From Rhizobacter sp. (GTDB lineage: Bacteria > Pseudomonadota > Gammaproteobacteria > Burkholderiales > Burkholderiaceae_C), in assembly GCA_025360945.1 (NCBI GenBank), contig JANYBE010000236.1:1-7632 (forward strand): a stretch of DNA of 7,632 bases, given 5' to 3'. The notes beneath the pieces are model-generated. The model ran no database searches. It was not told the DNA's origin and saw nothing but the letters and a program-made list of their open reading frames with translations. The translations under genes were made by a program, and so were the position numbers. Positions 1 through 5,526 of this stretch are shown piece after piece. Each line of letters opens with the position of its first letter. Position 1 is the stretch's first letter.

Positions 1-1
1 C

Positions 2-433
2 GGAACCGAAGAAGAAAAGATGAGCCCGTGGATGGGCGCGCTCGACGACAACCTCGAGGTGCTCTCCAAGACCGATGGAGGCGCCGGCGAATGGGGCCGC
101 GCCGCGACCAACGACCTGGTGCGCAGCAAGATCAAGATCAAAAGCCTGAACTTCATGCGCGGGCGCACCTTTCTGAACAAGTTCGTGCTAATCGACGAGG
201 CGCAGAACCTGACGCCTAAGCAGATGAAGACGCTGATCACGCGCGCCGGTCCGGGCACCAAGATCGTCTGCCTGGGCAACCTTGCGCAGATCGACACGCC
301 TTACCTGACCGAAGGCAGCTCGGGTCTGACCTTCGCGGTTGATCGTTTCAAGGGGTGGCCGCACTCCGGCCACGTCACGCTGGCGCGCGGCGAGCGCTCG
401 CGGCTGGCAGACTTCGCCTCAGAGGTGCTGTGA
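2..433 (+). CDS. PhoH-family ATPase, C-terminal fragment
   Basis: This is the C-terminal end of a PhoH-like P-loop ATPase; the frame is open to the left edge, so the start and Walker A lie outside the window. Visible are the GTEEEK-SPWMGALDDN block, which I associate with the YlaK/PhoH2 subgroup, a Walker B strand FVLIDEAQN (Asp codon at 194-196), and the downstream GNLAQID / GSSGLTFAVDRF segment that PhoH proteins share with superfamily 1 helicase cores. In the PhoH2 subgroup the ATPase is fused to an N-terminal PIN ribonuclease domain and acts on RNA; whether a PIN domain is present here cannot be seen. The protein is presumably cytoplasmic. It converges on the serine hydrolase gene with only 13 nt between stop codons. 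The ATG at position 20 is an internal methionine, not the start. The family call is firm; the subgroup is less certain. Confidence 0.93.
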   Translation, partial: GTEEEKMSPWMGALDDNLEVLSKTDGGAGEWGRAATNDLVRSKIKIKSLNFMRGRTFLNKFVLIDEAQNLTPKQMKTLITRAGPGTKIVCLGNLAQIDTPYLTEGSSGLTFAVDRFKGWPHSGHVTLARGERSRLADFASEVL

Positions 434-436
434 CGA

Positions 437-458
437 ATGGCGGGCGTCAGCCCGCCAT
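437..458. terminator. Candidate bidirectional terminator hairpin
   Basis: A perfect 9-bp inverted repeat, ATGGCGGGC (437-445) and GCCCGCCAT (450-458), encloses the 4-nt loop GTCA. It starts 3 nt after the phoH-like stop codon and contains the last codons and the stop of the convergent serine hydrolase gene. The position between convergent genes fits a shared terminator. No strong T-run follows on either strand (the plus side reads CAAGTGTTT), so it is not a textbook intrinsic terminator. Confidence 0.45.
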
Positions 459-1718
459 CAAGTGTTTCGCCAGCGCGTGATACCCGGGCAGCGTGGTCGG
501 ATCGATGCCCATGTTGCCCGCGATGTGGTGCGAGGCGAAACGCGCGATCACCATCTCCGCCTTCGGGTCGATGTAGATGCCCTGCCCGTGGATGCCGCGC
601 GCGCAGTACGCGCCGTGCTCGTTGTGCAGCACCCACCACATGTCGCGGTAGCTGGCGCCGGGCAATGTCACGTAGCCGGCATGCGCGAAGTGCGCGGGGT
701 CGGCCCCGCCGCGGATGTCGGCCAAAGCGGCCGTGGGCACGATGCGTCGCCCGTTGTAGAAACCGTCGTTGCGAACCATCTCGCCGAAGCGCGCGAGATC
801 GCGCAGACAGCAGTTGAAACCGCCACCGGCAAACTCGGTGCCTGTGCTGTCGACCATCAGATCGCCGTCCTGTTCGGCACCCAGCTGCGACCAGATGCGC
901 TGGTGCACCAGATCGCTGAGCGATACGCCGGTGATACGGCGCAGAACCCAGCCCAGCACGTCGGTGTTGACCGTCTTGTATGCGAACGTCAGGCCGTGCG
1001 GGCCCGCCTGACGCAAGGTAGCCAGATACTCGTAGAAGCTCGCGGGGCCGGCATCGTCGGCTGGCCTGGACAGGATGCCACCGGCGCGGCCGTGCTGCCA
1101 GATCTCGGCCTCGGGATCGGTGTAGTCCTCCGAGTAGCGCAGCGACGTCGTCATGTCCAGCACCTGCCGCAGCGTGGCATTGCCGATGCCGCTGGCGGCG
1201 AGCTCGGGCACGTAGGTGCTGACCGACGCTTGCGGGTCGAGCCTCCCCTCGACCACCAGAGACGCCGCGATCGTGCCGAAGAAGGATTTGGTCACCGACC
1301 ACGCAATGTGCTGGCGATGAGCGGCAAGCGCACCGAAGTAGCGCTCGTGCACGATGCATCCGCGGTGCAGCACGACGATGCCATCGGTGTAGTTGGCGTC
1401 CAGCGATTGGGCCCAGCTCATCGAATCGGTGCGGCCGATCGGCTGGAACATCACCTCGTCGATGTCGTCGCGATCGGCGCGCGGCAGCACACTAACCGGG
1501 CCGTTGCCGCGCGAGACGCTGGTGGTCGGCATCAGCCGCCGGATGTTCGAATAGGCCCAGCGCAGCTTAGGGAAGGTGTACATGCCGCCGTCGTCGAAGC
1601 GCACCTGGCGTTCGGGCGGCGGCGGCGAGCCCTGCATCCAGCCGAGCAGGTTCGGGTCGCTCGCGGCAGCGGCAAGTGGTTCAGTGGCGATCGGCGAAGA
1701 GGCAGCGGTATCGGTCAT
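447..1718 (-). CDS. Serine hydrolase, class C beta-lactamase / NylB-like family
   Basis: A 423-residue serine hydrolase of the penicillin-binding-protein-like (beta-lactamase class C, EstB, 6-aminohexanoate-dimer hydrolase) family. The nucleophile motif is S141-V-T-K144. A YKTVNTDVLGW segment around Y247 matches the region carrying the catalytic Tyr in NylB-like enzymes. Near the C-terminus an HGQG segment (376-379) stands where beta-lactamases have KTG, which argues for an esterase or amidase rather than a beta-lactamase. There is no signal peptide or membrane segment; the first 45 residues are Ala/Pro-rich and probably flexible, so the protein is likely cytoplasmic. The ATG at 1718 lies 13 nt after the prpE stop on the same strand, so it is probably the last gene of an acuI-prpE-hydrolase operon. 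No good Shine-Dalgarno precedes it, which suggests coupled translation. The family call is firm, but the substrate is unknown. Confidence 0.88.
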   Translation of the reverse strand: MTDTAASSPIATEPLAAAASDPNLLGWMQGSPPPPERQVRFDDGGMYTFPKLRWAYSNIRRLMPTTSVSRGNGPVSVLPRADRDDIDEVMFQPIGRTDSMSWAQSLDANYTDGIVVLHRGCIVHERYFGALAAHRQHIAWSVTKSFFGTIAASLVVEGRLDPQASVSTYVPELAASGIGNATLRQVLDMTTSLRYSEDYTDPEAEIWQHGRAGGILSRPADDAGPASFYEYLATLRQAGPHGLTFAYKTVNTDVLGWVLRRITGVSLSDLVHQRIWSQLGAEQDGDLMVDSTGTEFAGGGFNCCLRDLARFGEMVRNDGFYNGRRIVPTAALADIRGGADPAHFAHAGYVTLPGASYRDMWWVLHNEHGAYCARGIHGQGIYIDPKAEMVIARFASHHIAGNMGIDPTTLPGYHALAKHLMAG

Positions 1719-1735
1719 GCCCGCGAGTGTGTCAT
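1715..1735 (-). other. Six-codon mini-ORF bridging prpE and hydrolase
   Basis: The minus strand reads ATG-ACA-CAC-TCG-CGG-GCA-TGA (peptide MTHSRA). Its ATG overlaps the prpE stop as ATGA (1735-1732) and its stop overlaps the hydrolase start as ATGA (1718-1715). The two junctions lie in a direct repeat, GTCATGCC on the plus strand at 1714-1721 and 1731-1738. It could pass terminating ribosomes from prpE to the hydrolase. It has no visible Shine-Dalgarno and may be chance. Confidence 0.25.
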
Positions 1736-3621
1736 GCCACGACGGCGACGATCTGCTGCAAGGCGGCCGGATCGTCCATTGTCGTCAGATCGCCGGGGTC
1801 GCGTCGCTCGCACACTGCCTGGATCGCGCGTCGCAGCATCTTGCCCGAGCGCGTCTTGGGCAACAGCGTCACGAAATGCACACGCGCCGGTCTGGCGAGC
1901 GCGCCCAACTGCGTGTCCACCGTCTTCATGATCTCGCTCTCGAGCTTCAAACGGGCCGCCGTGTCGCTCAACGCAGTCGCGTCCTTGGCGATCACGAAGG
2001 CCATCGCGACCTGGCCCTTGAGCGCGTCGGCGACGCCGACGACCGCAACCTCCACCACGTTGGGGTGGCTCGAGATGCTCTCCTCGATCTCGCGCGTGCC
2101 AAGCCTGTGGCCGGAGATGTTGATCACGTCGTCGGTGCGACCGAGAATGAAGTAGAAGCCGTCGGCGTCGCGCACCGCCCAGTCGAAGGTGCTGTAGATC
2201 TGGCGATTCGGGATGTTGCTCCAGTAGGTTTTCACGAAGCGCGCATCGTCGCACCACAAGGTCTGCATGCAGCCGGGTGGCAGCGGGCCGTCGATCGCGA
2301 GCACGCCCTTCTCGCCCGCAGCCGTGATCTCGACGCCGCTTGCCTCGTTGATCAGCTTCACGTCGTAGCCGTACATCGGCACGCCCGGGCTGCCGAATCT
2401 GCTCGGCGTCTTCTCGACGCCGTTGGCGATGGTCAGGATCGGCCAGCCGGATTCGGTCTGCCAATAGTTGTCAACGATGGGTTTGCCGAGCGTCTCGGAA
2501 ATCCAGCCTGCGGTGGGCACGTCAAGCGGTTCGCCGGCGAGAAACAGCGCGCGCAGCGAGCTCAGGTCGCGCGATTTCATGTGCGCAGGGTCCTGCTTCT
2601 TCAGCACGCGAATGGCCGTGGGCGAGCTGAACATCACGCCAACACGGTACTTCTCGACCAGGCGCCACCAGATGCCCGCGTCCGGCCGCGTCGGCAGGCC
2701 CTCGTACAAAATTGTCGCCATGCCGCCGATCAGCGGGCCATAGACGATATAGCTGTGGCCGACGACCCAGCCGATGTCGCTCGTGCAGAAGAAGGTCTCA
2801 CCGGGCACGCCGCAGAAGATGTTCTTCATGCTCGCGGCGAGCGCGACCGCATAGCCACCGGTGTCACGCTGCACGCCCTTGGGCCTGCCGGTCGTACCGC
2901 TGGTGTACAGCGTGTAGCTCGGCGTGGTGGACTCGAGCCAGACGCATGGCACGACGGCGTCGAGATGCTGCTCGCGCAGCACTGCGTAGTCCTCCTCACG
3001 GCCTAGCGTGCGCTCCATCGCGGCCAAGCCGCGATCCACCAACAGCACCTTGGGCGGCTTGTGGCTCGCGAGGCGGATTGCCTCATCAAGCAGTGGCTTG
3101 TACGCAATCACCTTGCCGGAGCGGCTGCCCGCATCGGCGCTGACGATCAGGGCGGGCCGCGCATCGTCGATGCGGCTCGCCAGGCTGCCGCTGGCGAAGC
3201 CGCCGAACACGACGCTGTGAATCGCACCGATGCGCGCGCAGGCCAGCATCGCGAATACGGCGGGCGCGATCATGGGCATGTAGATCAGCACGCGCTCGCC
3301 CTGCCTGACGCCAAGCGCGAGCAGGATGGCCGCCATGCGCTGAACCTCGGCGTGCAGTTCGCGAAAACTGTAAACGCGCTCCTCGTCGGTCTCGGTCGAG
3401 ACCCAGATCAGCGCGTTCTGGTCGGCGCGATCCTTGAGGTGCCGATCGACCGCGTTGTGGCATAGGTTGGTCGTGCCGCCGACAAACCAATTCGCGAACG
3501 GCGGGTGGCTGTAATCGCAGACCGCCGTAAACGGTCGCTGCCAATCGATCGACGTCGCCTGTTCGGCCCAAAAGGCGTCGCGGTCTTCGATCGAGCGGCG
3601 ATGAAACTCGGCGTAGTTCAT
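1732..3621 (-). CDS. prpE: Propionate/acrylate-CoA ligase, PrpE type
   Basis: A 629-residue acyl-CoA synthetase of the adenylate-forming superfamily, matching the usual PrpE length of about 630. It activates a short-chain acid with ATP and CoA through an acyl-AMP; propionate is the classic substrate, and related enzymes also accept acrylate. Visible motifs are the phosphate-binding loop TSGTTGRPKG (240-249), YWQTE (386-390), the hinge GRTDD (494-498), SGHRLGTREIE (503-513), and the C-terminal SGK motif with catalytic, acetylatable K594. The N-terminus (FWAEQA, then IDW) is typical of PrpE/Acs. The frame stays open far upstream across acuI, but family length and the ATGA overlap (3618-3621) with the acuI stop fix the start at 3621. 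Only a poor Shine-Dalgarno (GGGG close to the ATG) is visible, so translation probably depends on coupling to acuI. Acetyl-CoA synthetase is less likely, because the active-site segment reads TESGWPIL rather than the TETGG of Acs. Confidence 0.93.
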   Translation of the reverse strand: MNYAEFHRRSIEDRDAFWAEQATSIDWQRPFTAVCDYSHPPFANWFVGGTTNLCHNAVDRHLKDRADQNALIWVSTETDEERVYSFRELHAEVQRMAAILLALGVRQGERVLIYMPMIAPAVFAMLACARIGAIHSVVFGGFASGSLASRIDDARPALIVSADAGSRSGKVIAYKPLLDEAIRLASHKPPKVLLVDRGLAAMERTLGREEDYAVLREQHLDAVVPCVWLESTTPSYTLYTSGTTGRPKGVQRDTGGYAVALAASMKNIFCGVPGETFFCTSDIGWVVGHSYIVYGPLIGGMATILYEGLPTRPDAGIWWRLVEKYRVGVMFSSPTAIRVLKKQDPAHMKSRDLSSLRALFLAGEPLDVPTAGWISETLGKPIVDNYWQTESGWPILTIANGVEKTPSRFGSPGVPMYGYDVKLINEASGVEITAAGEKGVLAIDGPLPPGCMQTLWCDDARFVKTYWSNIPNRQIYSTFDWAVRDADGFYFILGRTDDVINISGHRLGTREIEESISSHPNVVEVAVVGVADALKGQVAMAFVIAKDATALSDTAARLKLESEIMKTVDTQLGALARPARVHFVTLLPKTRSGKMLRRAIQAVCERRDPGDLTTMDDPAALQQIVAVVA

Positions 3622-4601
3622 GCCCCAATTTTCACGACGATTCGCCCGCGCACGTTGCCCTGCATCAAGTCCTGCGCTCTGGCGATCGCCGACTCCAGCG
3701 GTACCTCTTCGGTGATCGCTGCGAGCTTGGCCAGATCGAGATCGCTCGCCAAACGCTCCCACGCGTGTCGCCTCGCCGCAATCGGCGCCATCACGCTGTC
3801 GATGCCCGCGAGTGTGACGCCGCGCAGGATGAACGGCATCACGGTCGCCGGCAAATCTGCACCCTGCGCCAGCCCGCAGGCCGCGACGACACCACCGTAG
3901 CGTGTCTGCGCCAGCGCGTTGACCAGCGTGTGGCTGCCGACCGCATCGACAACCGCAGCCCAACGCTCTTTTTGCAAGGGTTTTGCGGCGACGCTCAGCT
4001 CGGCGCGATCGATCACGGCGCTTGCGCCAAGCGCCCTCAGATAGTCGGCCTCGGCGGCCTTGCCGGTGGCCGCTGTGACGCGGTAGCCGAGCTTGCCGAG
4101 CAATGCGACGGCAACACTGCCCACGCCTCCGGTAGCACCGGTCACCAGCACCTCGCCATCGCCCGGCTTCAGACCGTGGCGTTCCAGCGCCAGCACGCAC
4201 AGCATCGCGGTGTATCCCGCCGTACCGATGGCCATCGCCTGCGCGGTCGAGAACGCCGCGGGCAGCGCGACCAACCCGTCGCCCTGCAGCGAAGCCCGCT
4301 GAGCAAGACAGCCCCAGCGAGCCTCGCCGACACCCAAGCCGTTGTGGATCACGCGGTCGCCGACCTTCCACACCGCATGCCGACTCTCGATAACCGTGCC
4401 CGCACCGTCAATGCCGGCGACCATCGGCCAGGAGCGCACCACTGGCCCCTTGTTGGTGATCGCCAGGCCATCCTTGTAGTTCAAGGTCGAATGTTCGACG
4501 CGCAACAGCACGTCACCAACCGGCAGATTCGCCTCGTCGACGGGTTTGACGGTGGCCTGGAAGCCGGATTCCGGCTTTTCGAGCAAAACGGCTTTGAACA
4601 T
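3618..4601 (-). CDS. acuI: Acryloyl-CoA reductase (NADPH), AcuI/YhdH family
   Basis: A 327-residue zinc-free medium-chain dehydrogenase/reductase of the YhdH/YhfP (AcuI) group, the usual family length. AcuI reduces acryloyl-CoA to propionyl-CoA with NADPH in acrylate, 3-hydroxypropionate and DMSP metabolism. Visible are the opening MFKAVLLEK, the NYKDGLA motif (41-47) typical of this group, GIDGAGTV (63-70), GLGVGE (88-93), the Rossmann loop VTGATGGVG (153-161), and a CGLAQG / LRGVTLAGIDSV block (242-270) characteristic of YhdH. An upstream in-frame GTG at 4658 would add 19 residues, but the ATG at 4601 has a Shine-Dalgarno 5 nt away and starts exactly where the family does. It is the first gene of the minus-strand set and its stop overlaps the prpE start. 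The family is certain; the acryloyl-CoA role is supported by prpE next door. A generic quinone oxidoreductase label would be less specific. Confidence 0.9.
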   Translation of the reverse strand: MFKAVLLEKPESGFQATVKPVDEANLPVGDVLLRVEHSTLNYKDGLAITNKGPVVRSWPMVAGIDGAGTVIESRHAVWKVGDRVIHNGLGVGEARWGCLAQRASLQGDGLVALPAAFSTAQAMAIGTAGYTAMLCVLALERHGLKPGDGEVLVTGATGGVGSVAVALLGKLGYRVTAATGKAAEADYLRALGASAVIDRAELSVAAKPLQKERWAAVVDAVGSHTLVNALAQTRYGGVVAACGLAQGADLPATVMPFILRGVTLAGIDSVMAPIAARRHAWERLASDLDLAKLAAITEEVPLESAIARAQDLMQGNVRGRIVVKIGA

Positions 4602-4606
4602 GCTAT

Positions 4607-4611
4607 TCCCT
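4607..4611 (-). promoter_or_regulatory. Ribosome binding site of acuI
   Basis: The minus strand reads AGGGA ending 5 nt before the ATG at 4601. It is the clearest Shine-Dalgarno sequence in the window and decides the acuI start against the upstream GTG at 4658. Confidence 0.6.
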
Positions 4612-4693
4612 ATCGAGATGGCAGAACGATAACGCAAGCTGGAGTCACTTGCTGGCACCGGTTGCCGATCACGACCACAGCTCTTGTTTCACA

Positions 4694-4725
4694 TCACAAA
4701 ACATCACCAAACTATTGTCACAAAA
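4694..4725. repeat. Triple TCACAAAA-like box, candidate operator
   Basis: TCACAAAA occurs at 4694-4701 and 4718-4725, with TCACCAAA (one mismatch) at 4704-4711. The first two belong to tandem 10-mers, ACATCACAAA and ACATCACCAA (4691-4710, 9 of 10 identical), so they are one helical turn apart. The third is 14 bp further on. Such phased repeats next to a promoter suggest binding by a transcription factor, but the regulator cannot be named. Confidence 0.35.
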
Positions 4726-4738
4726 GGGATTTTTTAGG

Positions 4739-4768
4739 TTGACGGGACGCCTCGCCCTGACTTATCCT
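4739..4768 (+). promoter_or_regulatory. Sigma70-like promoter of the NlpC/P60 gene
   Basis: TTGACG (4739-4744, 5 of 6 to the -35 consensus) and TATCCT (4763-4768, 4 of 6 to the -10 consensus) are separated by 18 bp. Transcription would begin near 4775-4776, which is the ATG itself, so the message would be leaderless or nearly so. No Shine-Dalgarno is seen before this ATG. Confidence 0.45.
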
Positions 4769-4775
4769 ACGTCCG

Positions 4776-5480
4776 ATGTCGAGTCTTCGCCGCGCCCACA
4801 GGTACGTCACCAGCTACTCGCTGGCCGCTGGCATGCTACTGGCGCTGCTGAGTTCGGCCGCACGCGCCAATCCAGATTTCACGCCAGTTGCCCCGATGGC
4901 ATCGGCCGCCTCGGCGGCCGATGCCGTAAACCGCTTCCTCGTCGACAAAGGCCTAATCGCGCTGGCGCCTGCGACCACCGCACCCGAGGGTTCGGCCTTT
5001 GTTGAGCGCGTGCGCGACAAGGCCTCGGACATGGTGATCACGGCAATGAACTTCCTCGGCGTGCGCTACCGCCATGGCGGCAACAGCGTCGACAGCGGCT
5101 TCGATTGCAGTGGTTTCACGCGCCAGGTGTTCGAAATCAGCCTCGGTCTGGTCCTGCCGCGCCGCGTCGACGAGCAGGCTAAGGCGCGCGGGCTGGTGGC
5201 CGTCAAGCGCGACGAGTTGCGGCCTGGCGATCTGGTGTTCTTCAACACGCTCAAGCGCACCTTCTCACACGTCGGCATCTACGTCGGTGACGGCAAGTTC
5301 ATCCACGCGCCCAAGCCCGGCGGCGAGGTCCGCGTCGAAGACATGCGCTTTGTCTACTGGGCCAAGCGCTTCACCGGCGCGCGCCGTGCCGAACCGTCTC
5401 AGGATCCGTCCACAGCCGGCAGGGCCGCGCTGGTGAACACCAGCGCGAACGCGCTGGCACCGATCCCCGCAGTGCGCTGA
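4776..5480 (+). CDS. Secreted NlpC/P60 (C40) cell-wall peptidase
   Basis: A 234-residue exported peptidoglycan hydrolase of peptidase family C40, expected to cut peptide stems of murein in the periplasm. The N-terminus is a typical Sec signal peptide: a basic start (RRAHR), a hydrophobic core (about 15-27) and an ARA site, with likely cleavage after residue 31. No lipobox Cys is present. The NlpC/P60 domain covers about 80-200, with catalytic Cys in FDCSGF (C111), His in FSHVGIYVG (H165) and a third polar residue H177 in FIHAPK; the PGDLVFF motif lies at 150-156. The last 30 residues are low-complexity and outside the domain. ATG 4776 is chosen because the next in-frame ATG (4833) would remove the basic part of the signal peptide. 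It is divergent from acuI and 46 nt before moaA, with no obvious functional link to either. The exact cell-wall substrate is unknown. Confidence 0.92.
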   Translation: MSSLRRAHRYVTSYSLAAGMLLALLSSAARANPDFTPVAPMASAASAADAVNRFLVDKGLIALAPATTAPEGSAFVERVRDKASDMVITAMNFLGVRYRHGGNSVDSGFDCSGFTRQVFEISLGLVLPRRVDEQAKARGLVAVKRDELRPGDLVFFNTLKRTFSHVGIYVGDGKFIHAPKPGGEVRVEDMRFVYWAKRFTGARRAEPSQDPSTAGRAALVNTSANALAPIPAVR

Positions 5481-5514
5481 CTCCTCGCGGACTTCAGGGC
5501 CGCGCCGCCACAGG

Positions 5515-5520
5515 CACAAT
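5515..5520 (+). promoter_or_regulatory. Candidate -10 element of moaA
   Basis: CACAAT (4 of 6 to TATAAT) ends 6 nt before the moaA ATG at 5527. Initiation would fall on the ATG, and no Shine-Dalgarno is visible in the 46-bp gap after the nlpC stop. No clear -35 was found at the right distance, so this is tentative. Confidence 0.3.
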
Positions 5521-5526
5521 CCGCCC

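Larger units (their letters stand above)
4602..4775. promoter_or_regulatory. Divergent acuI / nlpC control region
   Basis: This 174-bp gap separates the divergent acuI and NlpC/P60 genes and must hold the starts of both units. Its middle, about 4681-4740, is clearly more AT-rich than the surrounding genes. It contains three TCACAAAA-like boxes (4694-4725), an interrupted palindrome TGTTT-N9-AAACA (4685-4703), the short palindrome TTGTCACAA (4715-4723), and, closer to acuI, GCAAG-N9-CTTGC (4634-4652) and a near-palindrome GGCACCGGTTGCC (4654-4666). A sigma70-like promoter faces nlpC. I could not find a convincing promoter toward acuI. No regulator gene lies in the window. Confidence 0.6.

Noticed and set aside
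447..1718. True beta-lactamase or antibiotic-resistance gene
   Set aside because: There is no signal peptide and no KTG motif (HGQG instead), and it sits in a metabolic gene set; it fits the esterase/amidase branch of the family better.
339..1931. Long plus-strand open frame (530 codons) opposite the serine hydrolase
   Set aside because: It is antisense to a gene with clear catalytic motifs and conserved length, its translation is Arg/Ala/His-rich with no recognisable domain, and it reflects codon bias in GC-rich DNA.
1576..3006. Long plus-strand open frame (476 codons) opposite prpE
   Set aside because: It is antisense to a complete PrpE with all motifs, has low-complexity composition and no ribosome binding site; a GC shadow.
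3622..4371. In-frame upstream extension of prpE by 250 codons
   Set aside because: It overlaps acuI in another frame, is Arg/Gly-rich without homology I recognise, and PrpE has its normal length and N-terminus from 3621. A fusion or longer protein is not supported.
4609..4637. Possible acuI promoter on the minus strand, TTGCGT-17 bp-GATAGG
   Set aside because: The -10 matches the consensus at only 3 of 6 positions and overlaps the good Shine-Dalgarno, which would be missing from such a transcript. The true promoter is probably further upstream.
3765..4742. Plus-strand open frame (325 codons) opposite acuI
   Set aside because: It is antisense to an intact AcuI family gene and has no recognisable domain.
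5486..5504. Weak hairpin CGCGG-N9-CCGCG after the nlpC stop
   Set aside because: A 5-bp stem with a 9-nt loop and no T-run is expected often by chance at this GC content; not a credible terminator.
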